Shown here: piece by piece, positions 1 through 13,241 of the stretch
How positions within the stretch are numbered: the first letter of the stretch is position 1
Layout of the letters: every line of letters begins with the position of its first letter
Assembly: GCF_963966145.1 (NCBI RefSeq)
Contig: NC_091046.1
Coordinates: 10,602,001 to 10,666,000 of the forward strand
Direction: 5' to 3'
DNA length: 64,000 bases
Source of the DNA: Tenebrio molitor
Lineage: Eukaryota > Arthropoda > Insecta > Coleoptera > Tenebrionidae
Program-made: the position numbers and the translations under genes
The notes under the pieces: model-generated
The model's input: the letters and a program-made list of their open reading frames with translations, nothing else
Told to the model about the DNA's origin: nothing
Database searches by the model: none

Positions 1-3000
1 ATCATGGAAAATATTCAAAGTGTTCTCCCCCGGCTTGGATACAACTGTTAACTCACCGTTTCATATTTTGTATTGAATTTTGAAGCGTCTCTTTGACAAT
101 TCAAATTTGTGCGAAAAATGTCTTCTCGCACTCGGTTCGTAAATAACTATGTATTATGATATTGGATATTGAAAAGGATAAACCCAAAAATTTTAAATTG
201 TTATAACTTTTCGAAACAATTTTCTTGCACTATTTTTGATACTTATTCCTCTGATTCTCTTCTAAACCATTAACATTTGTATAAGGCTAGTTGAGTTATT
301 TTGCCTTCTTTTAACACGTACTTACTACCTCAAGTTAAAATATCTGCACAACCTGCAAAATCAATCTGTATTTTGATATCCTCTAAAACCTAAAAAAAAT
401 CAAGAAACTAACCCATCACATTATTTACACATACTACATCAATACTGATAACTTGAATTCATTTAATACTACTTATTGACCTGTTGAGTAGTCTTCTTCA
501 TTAATTAATCCATATTTAGAGGATGACATTCCAGTAGCGACAGCCTCTAGCTCTTTAATGCTGGATGGACTCTTATAGTTGATAAATTTTTTTGAATGAA
601 CAGGCCATATGGTTGCTGTTATAACAACGTTTACTTGGGGCTATTAAATAAATTATTGCTTCGTCTTTGTATTAACTAATTGATAAATCCTGCAACAAAA
701 GTATCATTTACAACTTGCGCTTTTGTATGAGTTCGAGCTTCTCAACATTTTTTGAAAATGTTAATTAAACTGTGTGTCTTTTTTTTATTTTATAATAACA
801 TGTGGTAATATTTTTCAATTTGTTGAAATGCTCTTTTTATCCTGGCAATTGCTGCATCATGGTTTAATTTTTAATCACTTTAATTAGTCAATTAAAAAAT
901 TAATTACCGATATAAATCAGAGTTTAATCGATAAACTAATTAACCAAAAGACAGCAACAATGTTAGAAAAATGTCAGATAATAGTTATTTATAATATAAT
1001 TAGAATTACCTACTGTAACGTTACGTTCATGTTACGATACGAGATGGGTTGTCAAGTATCATTACATAACATCACGATACGAATAAAGTACAACCTTTTA
1101 TCTATCAATAAATTAGTATTGTAAGAAATAGTAGGCTAGAGACGTTTTTTTTCTGTCGCCATTACAACAATACACACAATACAGGTTAAAAAAGTATTTC
1201 ATCAAATTTCAGTAAGTGTGGCATTTGCAACTTTGAAATAGAAAAATTTTACTTTGCACTTTACCGCACCAGTCTGGTAAAGTATCACATTATAACACTG
1301 GTGCAGTATTTGTAATAAATACTCCATCAAATTTGACACACGTTTCGTCGCCATGCAAAGCTCTTATGTACGGTGCGATTAATTAAAAAATAAATCGGGT
1401 CGGCGTGTTACCTATGGCAACCCATGCTATAGCATAGGCTCCAAAGCAAACTCGATTTATTTTTTAAATGATCGCTCGGTATTACTACATATTAAATAGG
1501 TATATTGTTTAAATCACCGCCGTCTTGATGATTGACATATTTCACTATACATCTGCCTGGGCGAAGCTTTAGTGCCTGTGATCTCCACGGCGCCACTTTA
1601 GGGGGGAATGTCACTAAATAATCATAACCTCACAAACAAATGTAATGAATTCAGTGAAGTTGTCAAAGTGCAATGTCAAGAGTCTCACAGTTTAAAAGTA
1701 ACTTTAATAACAAACATTTTATTAATTTAGTTGATGCTAGTTCTGTTTGGTGTTTCTGGTTTTTAGTATTTTGCTGTTAGTGTTTATGAACTGGCTTTTT
1801 TATCATATTAGAACTGATATTGCGGTAAATGCAGCAACAACAAGTTCCGTTAGTTATAAACCTATTTCTGGAATAATATTCAAATTATAATCTCAATCTT
1901 GGATTTGCAGTAGGTATATTATTTCCTAAGATGGTCATTTCAGATAAAGATGGGTCCATAACAAAACAATTATATTTGCTTAATTAATCCGTGCCATTCT
2001 TGACGGAAATGAGTGGAAAGTATGCTTTAAGTTTTGTACAGTTTTGAATGTAATTATATAATTTTGGACAAATTATTATTCTATGAATTTGCACTCGCCA
2101 CTGACCAAGATATTTTCAAAAAACGCGGCGCCGAAACTTTGTCTCTTCCGCGCAACCGAACCAGTGCGCAACATTTTGCTTCTGCCAATTTAGAATATCC
2201 AAACTGTAATTACAATTAAAGTAAAGAATCAATTTTCACTGGACAACTACGCATGACTGCATGCATCATGCAGATACATGTGTGTGGAGTGTGGACTGCA
2301 TATTGTCTAAATTGTCACGATGCACATGACGTTGTCACACATTTGATAACATGACAGTTAGTTGCTAACAGCAACCCCCAAAAACAACCCCAAATGTCAG
2401 AATCATGAGAACAATAGGATTTTTCGGTCTACGCCCAGGCCGCTATAGACACTCTGACTATCTAGCAGGTCGTGGTTTAAATCATCTCGTTTGACTAGAT
2501 TATTTATTATGTCTAAATCTAAATCTAAATGTCTAAATATAACTAACAAGTGTTGCATATACTGCACCAATCATGTGTCACCCATGTATTGAATAAATTA
2601 AGATTTGTATAATTGCATAATGCACATTTTTAGTTTGAGTGATCAGATACAAAATCTGAAATAAAAACAATTGCTGATGTCCTCCCGTTAACTCATTTAT
2701 CTGAAATAAATCTAATCTTGCACACGCCAAAGTTACCACAATTGGCAACAGGATAAGATACCTTCGTTTGTTTTTTATCGTCCTTTATTCTCATAGTGGA
2801 TGAATGATTGATGTCACGTTACTGCATCATCATGCATCATTGACTGTTGCGGAGAAATTAAATTTGGTGAAACATATAACCGTAGATGTGACTAGGAACA
2901 ATATGATATCAATGATATCAGTGAACGGATCTTTCTTTTTGGTATTTTATGTATGGAGGATCGATATTGCAGAAGACGATGACTTGTGCATTCTCTCTAG

Positions 3001-4570
3001 TAGACCTCCATGAAGAAATATCTACTTCCATTTAATCCCAAGAACAATCGTTAATGCACATTGTGTACAATCTATCTTTTTTTAAACTAAATTTATAATT
3101 AACACCCAGGGAATCATTAAGAAAAAAACTGTTTAAGATTTAACACGTTTTTGAAAGAATCTAATCCAAGGAAAGATTTGCATATGACGAAATAATCCCA
3201 ATGTCCACTTTTATTATTACCATAGGTATCTATATAATTTAACGCTTTCTTCAGATAATAAGAACAATAATTAAGCTTAGTTAAACAGGAATAATAAATA
3301 AAATAAACAACTTTTTTTATTGTATAATATTACATAATAAAACAGAAATGTTCTGTCTGCAGATAAAAACGCCCATCCAAACTTTAATTTACGATTTCAA
3401 ATTCATTTGAATTTGAAAACATCTAATAAATTTTCCAAGTTATGACTGTCTAATAGTAAAACAGTCTTTGGAGGCAGTTATTTTAATGAGAAAAAATTAA
3501 AAATTATACCATTTTCTAAAATATTGATCATCTTTTATATATTTTAATGGGATTATTGGTGTTTTAAAATTTAAATGAAAAAGCAGCGATCTTTATTATT
3601 ATGGCAGGGTTATTATTATGAAGTTTGTTATGCCTACTTTGATGTGCATAACAAGTATTAATTAAGTAAATTTTCTAAAGTTCATTAAAGAAGTAATTAA
3701 ATACATTATTCAAAAAAAAAATTAAATGTAATAAAGTAGTTTGTGGTTAATGAATTGATCGAACAGAGTCAACTGCGTTCGAAGGGACTAATACTTACCA
3801 ATATTAAGTATCTTAACTAAGAAAGAAATTTAATTTTTTATTACAATAAAAATTATCTTCAGTTCATTTGAACAATAAATAGTTAAGCAAAACCAGTACA
3901 ATCTTTAATTTTACTAAAAATGAACACCAGATAATTTGTGACTTTTATAATTTTTTAAATGAGTTAAATACTTAATTAAATATTTCCACTGTTACAGTAA
4001 CGTCTAATGTAAAAGTAAACGGACGAAATTTTTAATGATATTGTATACTCCAAACATTTGGAATCATTTTTAGAACATATAGTTAGATGATAAGTTTAAA
4101 TTATTCGAAAAAAAACATCAACTACCTACTTTAAAATCACAAATTGTCCACCTTCCTCCTTTTTTTTTCAGGCACCTCGAGTATCACATTCTGGATTCTT
4201 GTCTTTCACATTCTGGATGTTCTTTATTCTACGTTTGGGTAGTTCCGTTTTTCAACTTCTTCATTCATACACTTTATTACCAAGTCCTGCCCAAAGATTC
4301 AAACGGTTAGAGCCAACAACTAGTCGGTAGAATGAGTTCAACGTGCTGCTCTGGTTTCATTAGTCACATCATCATAGATTATTAATCATTATTAATCATT
4401 CGGGGCATTTTTCCAGATTTCGCAATATTATCGGAAATTTTTGTATCTATTATAAAACAAAAATGTTATGTAATTATGTTATTAATATAATAACATATAC
4501 TATTTTTTCTTCAAACCTTCATAACAAATTATTTAGGACATGTTAAGAAACCAGGTAGGAATTTCAAATT
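1..4570. other. AT-rich non-coding stretch
   Basis: No convincing exon is seen on either strand. The short open frames here (for example near 2034 and 2804) lack protein-like composition, splice context and domain motifs. The stretch contains one small foldback MITE (1371–1479), a short TCTAAA-type microsatellite near 2513–2540 and otherwise AT-rich sequence. It could be intergenic DNA or an intron of the Awh gene, whose first LIM exons are not visible. Confidence 0.6.
1371..1479. mobile_element. Small foldback MITE, TA-flanked
   Basis: The ends are inverted repeats of about 30 bp: CGGTGCGATTAATTAAAA on the left and, read in reverse, CCGAGCGATCATTTAAAA on the right. TA dinucleotides flank both sides (1369–1370 and 1480–1481), as expected for Tc1/mariner-type insertion. 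There is no coding capacity. The terminal CCGNGCGATC resembles the ends of the larger element at 15406–15979. Confidence 0.6.
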
Positions 4571-4575
4571 ACTTA

Positions 4576-4729
4576 GGCCCGGTTTCTGGAAACATTTTAT
4601 TTGGCCAGTTAGTTAACTCTCCGATAAATACAAAAATCATGTAATGTGATTGGTCACTTTCTAGCGTTTCTATAGTAACGCTTGATTTAACCGGCTGTTA
4701 AGTTATCGGACCGTTCCAGAAACCGGGCC
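4576..4729. mobile_element. MITE with TTA target duplication (PIF/Harbinger type)
   Basis: The terminal inverted repeats read GGCCCGGTTTCTGGAA on the left and TTCCAGAAACCGGGCC on the right. TTA trinucleotides flank both ends (4573–4575, 4730–4732). A 3-bp TWA duplication is the known signature of PIF/Harbinger transposases. At 154 bp it is non-autonomous. Confidence 0.7.
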
Positions 4730-4744
4730 TTAGCTAGTTTACTT

Positions 4745-4850
4745 TACTGCCGCTCATCAGCGGAGATAATAACTTCACGGACGCCCTCAGCGGAGATAAT
4801 AACTTTATCTACCGCTCTCAGCGGAGATAATAACTTTATCTGCCGCTCGT
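4745..4850. repeat. GCGGAGATAATAACTT minisatellite
   Basis: Three copies of a unit of about 32 bp built on GCGGAGATAATAACTT, separated by variants of CCGCTCTCA. It lies just after the Harbinger-type MITE. No coding potential was found. Confidence 0.7.
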
Positions 4851-5564
4851 CAGCTCGTTAGATGCCATGACAATGAAGTGACACTTTAGCATTATCAATG
4901 CAGCAGGATAATGTTATAATCTACGGACGTTTGAAGAAAAAATTATTTTGTTCATAAATTAATAAATAAGTAAGATTTAAATCCGTAAACAAAGACCAGT
5001 GAATTTGCTTTTTGATAACTGTATTTTTTTGGGACCGACTTACTAATTGCTTCCTTATATGAGGTACGTCTTCCCAATGATTTTTTCACTTTTTTTTCAT
5101 TTTATAATCGTGCAATTTGTAGAAACATTTTTAACTGTTAAATTAGAAAAATGTCGTTACCATTAAAAACGAACCGAAATAAGGTGATAGGTTCTTTTGT
5201 TTTATAATATCGCTGGGATGTGGGATGACTGGGATGTCTTCTTACTACCGTATTTCAGCCGATTAAAATCGTTGAAAATAAATCGTGCGTGACGATGTGA
5301 AATCCTTTTTTAGTTTCCCTTAATTTTGTTAATGCAAATTTAAGGAACATATTTTTTTTTAAATACAACACCACAAAAGATCCTCTTTGAGCCACCTTAA
5401 CTTTGATTATTTTTTTTTTAATTTTCGATTGGACACATTTAAACATTTTGTTCTTTTGCAGTTAGAGTATTTTTTTAATTAGCATCACTTTAGGTAAAAT
5501 TAAAATAATGAGAACTGATCAAATTCTTAAAATTACGAAATTAAATTTCTTTATACATACCTAC

Positions 5565-5784
5565 TATAGTTTATCCAGCGAGAGATTGGTTGATATAAAA
5601 GTCACTAAATTCTACGCAAAGAAAGTATGTATTACCTAGCGTAAATTATTTGTTTATTTACCTTCAAGCAGTAACATTTTTTGCCCTGAAATTATGCTCT
5701 AATTAATGTATTCTAGTGCATTTTGTAGTGTTGAGTTACAAACCAACAATTTAAAATCTCCCATCTCTCAGTGAACGGAGCATA
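5565..5784 (+). mobile_element. Interspersed repeat, copy 1 of 2
   Basis: About 220 bp sharing long near-identical stretches with 45192–45402, including CTTCAAGCAGTAACATTTTT and CCTGAAATTATGCTCTAATT. The ends are weakly inverted (TATAGTTTATCCAGCGAGAG against the reverse of CATCTCTCAGTGAACGGAG). This suggests a short DNA-transposon derivative. The superfamily is not clear. Confidence 0.6.
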
Positions 5785-6479
5785 CATACATACAGTCAAC
5801 GCCAAAAATTTGAACCAATGTAAGTATCGGCTGTTCATTTAAATTTAAACGCAAAGTTAGCGTTGAAGAGTCCATTGAGAACGCACCACGGATTACAGAT
5901 CACGGATCAGCTGTTTAAATCTAACCTCACCTTATGCGTTGTTTGAATGTTTGTTGTTTGTGTTTTTACTCTGCAGACGAACGAGTTGTGCGTTCACAAT
6001 TGACCCTTCAACACCAACTTTGAGGATAAACTTAAATGAAGACCCGATATTTTCCTTCCATTGAGCTTTCTATAAGAACTGGGATGGGTTAACTTTATGT
6101 AAGAAAAATTTTTCCCGCTCTCTGCATTTTTCGCACATTGACATAATCGCCATTTTTTTGACGGTAGAGTAATGGTTTCGTATATGATTATGTTTCATTA
6201 GGTATATTTCATTTCATGCGAAATGAGAGTAGCACTAGAATTCCTATTTTACACAAAAAAAAAACTTTAATTAGTGTCTCACCGAAAATTCGGTTTCCAA
6301 ACAATTATTTACTAACACCGACAATCAATAATAATTATTGCAACAATAACAGTTCACATGTGATAACAACTTTCATTACAGAATTACCTATTCGTTGAAT
6401 ATGTTGCGACATTTTTGAACATTTGGTGTCTCCAAATCTTCAAATAAGTATTTTGACATTTTTTAATATAGTCATCACT

Positions 6480-6800
6480 CGATACTTGAGAGCGCTAGCA
6501 AATCTTCTCGTGGCATCACTTGGCCCAAGGAACCGTTTACATTAGCTGATTTATAAGCCAAATCGGCGAAGAGATTTGAACCGGTCACCGTTAATTAAAT
6601 TTATCTGTCCCGGGGCCAAATCACATACGAATTTTAATAACGGTTGGTGTTTTTAATTGGTCCTTGTGGCATTGTGATTTATTGATAAAAAAGCACCAGG
6701 GTATGGCCGGCGAGATAATAGTGTATTATCATGGGAATGCTGGGAACCTGAGCTGGAAGTTTGGCCATCATAATGCGCGAGATGAGCTGGTCAGATGTCA
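6480..6800. promoter_or_regulatory. Possible enhancer island upstream of Awh
   Basis: About 320 bp with clearly higher complexity and GC content than its AT-rich surroundings, no open frame of note and no repeat structure. It contains TTAATTAAAT-like homeodomain cores near 6591 and a TTTTAATTGG core near 6650, plus GC-rich blocks such as CTGTCCCGGGGCCAAATCAC. Its position within 5 kb of a LIM-homeobox gene is what suggests regulation. The function is inferred only. Confidence 0.3.
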
Positions 6801-8356
6801 CTGCCGTCTCTGACGGATGACAAATGAAAACGCAAGAAGTGCGAGTCACTCAGATACAATATGCTCACGGTTTATTGTTCGTGTGTGTGGTAGATTCTTC
6901 AAGTTGTTGGGATATTTCCCCCTTATCTGTCTATCGTATAAACATACGCAAAGCTTATTCAAGATTTATGATTATTTTAATTACGCGCTCGCTATGGAAG
7001 GAAGATTCAATATAAACTTATTATTAAATGCTCCTCTATTCTCGGATTCCCTTGTTACGAATCACCGTACTCGCTAAATAACTATTTATAGCCTTATAAC
7101 TGTGATTATACAGTCAATTACTTTAATACAATCAAAGATATTCACCATTGTTCTTCACAAGATTTATTTATATCAATCTGCTGTTATTGTCCATTCAAAA
7201 TCTATCTTATAATCGAAAAACTTTACGATTGAAGTGTGCTGCAGTAACTTCGATACCTCCACAATAACCGTCAGTTCTCATTTTTGACGTTTATCACCTC
7301 ATTGTGTATTCATTAAAGAAGCATTACGGAAGAGACAATTTTTCCAGTGGGTAAGTAATGAGCGTGTTGGCAACTGATAATTGGCAAGGTTTAATTGAAC
7401 AATTTTTGTCAACAATAGATACTAATATTCTACTTAATATAATAATCACGTAAGATTAGAGATTTTTCGTGATTTACTTCTTACACTCTTGACACATTTC
7501 ATCAACCAAATTGGCATTATCACCATGATGATTAAATCTATATAAAACTGACACAACAATGTTTACTCTCTTAATACCTACCTACCCCACTTCTTAATCT
7601 CTTATACCTGCTATGCGCTACCTGGCGAGTCATTGGTTTACAACAACCTACTTATACGATCTAAATATCCTCTGAACTTATCTGGGAAGACATATTTAGA
7701 TCAGATCTTTTGACTTGTGTTAATTATTATTTACTTTAATAATTATTCATTTAAAACGTTGTCAAAAACAATTAATCATTTAGTGTGGGTATACAGGTGT
7801 CCCGAAAATGGCGCACTTACTACTTACTACTTTATCGAGGATGTTTAAATGTACATGAAAAAAATATGGAAAAAAATAGTCATGCTCATGACTAACTACA
7901 TTTCTTTTTGGAAGCGTAACTATTTCAAAAACTTTGGTCATTTGGTCTTTAGTCGTTTAGTCTTACATTACATAAGGTCAACAATTTTTTTTTATAATAA
8001 CAAAATGTATGTATGTATGTATAAATGTATTAAAAGTGGTAGTTGCATTTACTTTTGCGGACCATTCTTTTTCACTACAACTTGTTTTTGTCAAAGTTAT
8101 ATTTCTTTTTAATTTCGTTTTTATTTAGAATATTAATCACCTTGCTAAGAAATAATTTAATTTTAAATAAATTCGAAAAAATTAAATTTTTCTATAATTG
8201 ATTCAAAAAATTGATATTCACGCATAGTTATCCATGCGTGAAGTGGATCATTTTCTTAGGTGTATTTATTTACATTGTTAGTAGGTAGGTACTATAGTAA
8301 CTATAGAAACAATACATAACACTGTATGAAATGCGATTTGACCTACATAACTCTGG

Positions 8357-8453
8357 GGCGTATTCTGTAACTGCTTGGCCGTTAAATTAAGTTGTCATTA
8401 GCAATGACCAATCAGGGCTTGAAATTTTAAATTTAAAAGTTACAGAATAGGCA
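8357..8453. mobile_element. Very small MITE
   Basis: Inverted ends GCGTATTCTGTAACT and AGTTACAGAATAGGC bound roughly 95 bp. No target duplication is clear. Comparison with other copies would be needed to fix the boundaries. Confidence 0.4.
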
Positions 8454-8574
8454 CATGACTTTTTCTGTTTTTCACTTCACGCACTGTTTTTATTACATAG
8501 TTACCTAGCAACATGGTCACTGGTTGATATACTTCAGATTTCCTTCAAAAAATTTGAATGAAAATATTGTTTAT

Positions 8575-8685
8575 ATGTCGTGCGTGAAGATGTTTTTTGT
8601 GCATTCAAAGGCTTTTCTGCCTCGACCTGCGTCTCGGCTTAAAAGACCTTTTCATGCATAAAAAACACTCTTTTCATAAAAATAA
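8575..8685. repeat. Hairpin with GC-rich loop
   Basis: Imperfect palindrome: GAAGATGTTTTTTGTGCATTC on one side pairs with CATGCATAAAAAACACTC on the other, around a loop containing CTGCCTCGACCTGCGTCTCG. It belongs to a recurrent architecture seen several times in the window. Confidence 0.45.
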
Positions 8686-9490
8686 CTATTCTGACGAGAC
8701 CTGCAACTGAATTTTCAATACTCTATGTCTGAGAGTGAGAGCTCTCTTTTGGAACAGCTAATACTCGTAGCTAGTGTAAATGTCTGACCCTTCAGATCTT
8801 TTAAAAAATGGTTCTCATGGATTTTGCTTCATTTTAAACGTGAAAAAGTACTTCAATAATTCATTTTTCAAACACAGATTTTAGAGCTTCATTCTTTAAT
8901 GACGTTCTTGTTTTCCACCACACAATGTGCACTGTATTGTAATCCAGAATTACAATTGCCAACACTGTTTAGTGGGAAATGAAAAAAGTAAGGTTGTAAA
9001 ACTATGCTAGTGGTTATCAGTTATTACAAATTAAGTATGACTGACTGGGTTTATTTGTCTCCGAGCCTTTTTATCAAAAGTTTTACGTTTGAAAACGCCA
9101 AACCAACTATATAAACGACAGTTAAACTTTGTCCACTCATAGATTGCTTGACATAAATGTTACTAAAAATGTTCACTTACGCTATAAGAAATAGATCCGG
9201 CGCGAAATTTAAAAAAATGGAAAGAGCAGGTTTACACGTGATGTTTTATTATTAATCTGCCTGTTGGCACTTAGGAAAGACGAAAGAAAACTTCAGTACA
9301 GTAGGAGTAATATATTAGGTTTTATTAATACATACAGAGTATTTCACGAGTGATAATGTGCCCGACGGAATAAAAAATGCAACCCACAATACATTTTCGA
9401 ATTTCCGAAAAAGCTAGCTATTGAAATTAAAATATCCAGCTTTTTTCGGAAATGGCTAAACACCAGCAAGAGATTATTTAATATGTGCTA

Positions 9491-9845
9491 TTGCGATCAA
9501 AAAATTTTGGACACTAATGTCATCGTGCTGTCATATATTCTAAAACGACCCTTATGTATTAATAACCTCAATTTTGATTGTGTCTTGAAAATGTGAATGT
9601 CAGATTTACCGAGAAAATATTCAAAAAGTTGTAAAAACCAGACAAATGGAATAGAACGAGGTTTTAATTAATGAAAAATATAAAACAAATACCCAAATCT
9701 ACTCGCATATTAAAAAAATTATATTTTAAACCGGTGTCAAATTGACAACAATTTCATCTTTCATGTGACAGTTTCAGTAAAGCATGATTTAGAGTAATTT
9801 TTTTAATGTGACAGAAGTTTGATGTCCAAAATTTTATGATCGTAA
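9491..9845 (+). mobile_element. TA-flanked mariner-type MITE (GCGATC family), copy 1
   Basis: Ends TTGCGATCAAAAAATTTTGG and its imperfect inverse CCAAAATTTTATGATCGTAA, with TA on both sides (9489–9490, 9846–9847). The inside shares long stretches with 34715–35968, including AGACAAATGGAATAGAACGA and AAAGCATGATTTAGAGTAAT. 355 bp, non-coding. Confidence 0.75.
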
Positions 9846-9847
9846 TA

Positions 9848-11236
9848 GTACTCCTATTTAATGCATGAAAAAAAATTACCTCTGTATCATTTTCGATGTT
9901 TGTAATGTCACTTAAAGTGTTCATAATGCTAGATTCTTGAGGCACGCACTCACTTCACAAATTTAAAAAAAATCAACAAAAAATCGCAACGAAACAGATC
10001 AAAACAGCAACACGATCAAAACGAATAACTTTTAAAGCCAGAGAATCGCAAAACAAAGCTCTAAAGATGAAAAATCGCAAATCTAAATGCTTAAACCACT
10101 TGACAGAACTGACAATTTCAAATTTGAAATGTCATATAATTTATTTTTCGCATGGGTTTCATAACAACCAATGAGAATCAATGGCGCGAATGCTTCAAGA
10201 TATTACCAACACAATCTATGATACTTTCTTAATATTTTAATCTTATGGTTTGGGGATTTTGTTATCTAAGGATATTTAAAAAAATGCATTCTATCAGTGG
10301 ACGTAGTCTAGTAACTGTAGTATTTTTTTTTATCTGACAACCTAATTCAGAAGGTGGTCGCTTTGTGATTTTGGCACAGACCGTATGTCACAAGCTTCTC
10401 TTGAATTTTTATTAAAGTTATTAATTACATATTTATTTTTATTATTAAACATCGACAAAAATGTCAGAAATATGTACTTATTGCAGGAAACTGAATTATT
10501 GCAATAATCTACATATAATGCATAGATGAAAATGTCATTTGAATTAGAACTGTTGCAACAGCATTAAAAGGTTAACATGTCGATGACCTGTCAGTCATCC
10601 ATCTGAATCGACTTACGAGAGTATTGAACAGTTTTTTTAGAATTTATTTAATTTTTAACCCTTGTTAATAAATAAGGAACTGTACAAATATTCGCCTTTA
10701 AAATTATTCTTAATTTCTTCTCATCTAACTATCTGTTGTGCATTTTTTACTTAATAATAAATAAATAATTTGGCAACAGTATGTACATCTGTTTACACGG
10801 GCATGGTTTATATCACTTAAAATATCTATTATACTATAAAAAAAGGGGGTACCTACAGCATTGAAGCTGAATTAATTTGTCATTACGGATATTTCTATCA
10901 AGTAATGATAATTCCTTTGAGAGCACTATTTGTTATACATATATTTTGCTATACACTATTGTTAATTGCACTGGTATTGAATGACTGTTGGTGCAAAAAT
11001 AGTCTATTCCGCAATGTATTTGCATAAAAGATAATAATTAAACTCGTGGCAATTTTTCACAAGATTCGGTAAAGAAACATTTACTCATCCAATCGAAATC
11101 TTAATTCTTTGATACAGACACCTAAAATTCTTTAGTTCTTCCGAACAGTTTGTGTGGTATAAGTTTTACTGTACTGTACATACAGTTTCTGTTTCAAATC
11201 AGATTATTATTTTTATTTTGAAATTTTCTGTTGCAG
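9848..11236. other. Non-coding stretch before Awh exon
   Basis: No exon found. In particular I searched for a first LIM domain of Awh (Cys/His pattern ending in a CKADY-like motif) and did not see it. The 3' end carries a pyrimidine-rich acceptor TTTTCTGTTGCAG at 11224–11236. Confidence 0.5.
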
Positions 11237-12040
11237 AAGCTTTGGAGCAAAGTGTTCTGTGTGCTCCAGAGGCATCTCCTCCAGCGACTGGGTTCGTAAA
11301 GCCCGCGACCACGTGTACCACCTCGCCTGCTTCGCGTGTGCCGCTTGCCATCGGCAACTCTCCACAGGTGAAGAATTTGCCCTCCACGAGGACCGAGTCC
11401 TCTGCAAAGCCCATTACCTAGAAACGCTAGACGGCGGAACGACCTCCTCTGACGGTAGCACTCCCTAAACCTTCCCTTCCATTTCGATATGAGAAAATCA
11501 GATTTTCCAGACGGGTGCGATGCGGAAGGCTATCACAAAAACAAAGCGAAAAGGGTGCGGACCACGTTTACCGAAGAACAATTGCAAGTGTTGCAAGCTA
11601 ACTTCCAGTTAGATTCCAATCCGGACGGTCAGGATTTGGAGAGGATCGCCCAAATTACAGGACTGAGCAAGAGGGTGACCCAAGTTTGGTTTCAGAATTC
11701 AAGAGCGAGACAAAAGAAGCACATGCACACCGGGAAGATTAAAACGCAAAGTAGGTTTTTTGATGGATCGAGTCTGATTCAGGGGGTTCATAGGGTTGAT
11801 TTTGTTTTTTACAGTGCACAACGCCAGAGACGACAATGGCTTCGGGAGACACATAAATCTTCATCTCACGTACTCTTTTCAACAACAAACTAATTCTAAA
11901 TCCTCGTTATTTGGACAACCTGGTAGGTTACACAAAAGTGTCTGTCGCTGAGAGACTAAACGTTCGATTCTTTTACAGAATCAGCTTTAGATGATCTCTC
12001 ACAAGAATCCACAATGCACTGCATGCAAGGTGAAGTGTAA
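11237..12040 (+). CDS. Awh: LIM-homeobox transcription factor Arrowhead, 3' part (LIM2, homeodomain, C-terminus)
   Basis: Four exons: 11237–11454, 11511–11750, 11815–11922 and 11979–12040 (stop TAA at 12038). All introns are GT–AG, 56–64 bp, and phases match. Exon 1 encodes a complete LIM2 zinc finger (starting FGAKCSVC, ending LCKAHYLE). Exon 2 encodes the homeodomain, with helix 3 VTQVWFQNSRARQKK. Exons 3 and 4 encode the conserved tail (GRHINLHLTYSFQ; LSQESTMHCMQGEV), closely matching Drosophila Arrowhead (known family). Awh is a nuclear DNA-binding regulator of imaginal and histoblast cell fate. The reading frame enters exon 1 in mid-codon, so upstream exons for the N-terminus and LIM1 must exist. 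They were not found in the 11 kb before it and probably lie outside the window. Confidence 0.95.
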
Positions 12041-12259
12041 ACGAAACAGCTTTAAAAGCTTTACTTTATAGATAGACGTATTGGTAATTCCCAATATATT
12101 CCGTGATTTTTTTAAATGTACTATATTTAGTTTTATTTTATTGTTAATTAGTCTTACTTATTTATTTCGTTATTGTATAAAATGGCTAAAAATTTGCTAT
12201 AAGATTAGCAGTATATGTTACTGAGAGTTATTTACTTGTTGTAAGTGTAAAATAAGTTT

Positions 12260-12265
12260 AATAAA
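12260..12265 (+). terminator. Poly(A) signal of Awh
   Basis: AATAAA about 220 bp after the Awh stop, followed by a second overlapping AATAAA-like cluster. Its position suits a short 3' UTR. Confidence 0.55.
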
Positions 12266-12299
12266 ATAAATAAAAAAATACACGTTTTAATCACTGAAT

Positions 12300-13168
12300 T
12301 ACCATGACAGATTGCAAAAATACCCTAAATTACTTGCCATTAATATTGGCGCCTTTCTCCAGTTTGGTTTTCATTACCAAGATGATCGTTAAGTCGTAAT
12401 TTATAATAACGATGATAGAAATTACTGTCTAAATTAGTGCACAAAGTAAGATATAGACCGAGTTTGACGACATAGTTGCAAAAGAATGTTTAATGTTAAT
12501 TAACTTTCAGAATTAATTAACTCAAAGGTATCATTATGATACACATTGATAAAAAGTAGACATGAAAAGATGAATATATTTATTTTTAAAATTAAAACGC
12601 AATCTTGTAAGAAAATGTTTAAAATGGTTTTCAATGTGCTTTGCTTGTTTCTTAGATAACGCCAATTAAATTCATTAAAATATTAAATTTCTGCTTAGTA
12701 TTACAAAGGTAGAATATGAATATTAGACAAATTTAAAGTAAAGAAAGATGAGAAAATTTTGTCAAATGTTTGTAGTTATTGAAAATTAATAATTTTAGAA
12801 TATGCAGGTTTTTATTTTTCTGTAATAGCAATGTTTTCGATAATTTTAAATTTTTAAGATAAATTAATTCATCATTATGAAGTTTTGTGTTTGGTTATGC
12901 AACACATTATACACATTTGTACACAATTAATAATTACATATTACATATTCATAAATGATTCGTGTCACAAGAAGCTTTGTATTTTTTACATGAAAATGTT
13001 GCAAATCATCATGTTACATTTTCTCACAGATTATGAATGCAAAATGTCTTTGGTTACAATATGTTTGGTTTGAAATTTATCAAATTTCATTTAAAACAGT
13101 AGAGTGATACTTACCTCATCAACATTTTCAGGCACCGGCTTTGAAAAAAAAAAAAATACCTTAAAATC
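12300..13168. other. Intergenic AT-rich spacer
   Basis: Lies between the convergent Awh and SINA-like genes. No exons, repeats of note or RNA genes are seen. Confidence 0.6.
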
Positions 13169-13174
13169 CTTTAT
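13169..13174 (-). terminator. Poly(A) signal of the SINA-like gene
   Basis: AATAAA on the − strand about 70 bp past the stop codon at 13242–13244. Confidence 0.5.
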
Positions 13175-13241
13175 TTCTTATTGAATAAATTAAGAACAAT
13201 AGTTAAACAATTAAAAACACATCTGTCGTACATAATAACAC

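Larger units (their letters stand above)
6801..9488. other. Non-coding stretch with small repeats
   Basis: No supported gene. Seen here are one end-like sequence of a TA-type MITE near 7794 (ACAGGTGTCCCGAAAATGG, partner not found), a small hairpin at about 8215–8245, a MITE at 8357–8453 and a hairpin with a GC-rich loop at 8575–8685. The long frames at 6817–7077 and 7849–8112 look like chance openings in AT-rich sequence. Confidence 0.5.

Noticed and set aside
4745..4850. CRISPR-like array
   Set aside because: Only three short units with near-constant spacing and no unique spacers, in a eukaryotic setting. It is a minisatellite.
7849..8112. 87-codon frame on +
   Set aside because: Composition reflects AT-rich sequence (Phe, Tyr, Lys, Ile runs), and it includes a TATG microsatellite. 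No splice or domain evidence.
1..11236. LIM1 and N-terminal exons of Awh
   Set aside because: Searched by eye for the Cys/His pattern of LIM1 and a CKADY-like end in the + strand, and found no open segment with that pattern. They are probably upstream of the window.
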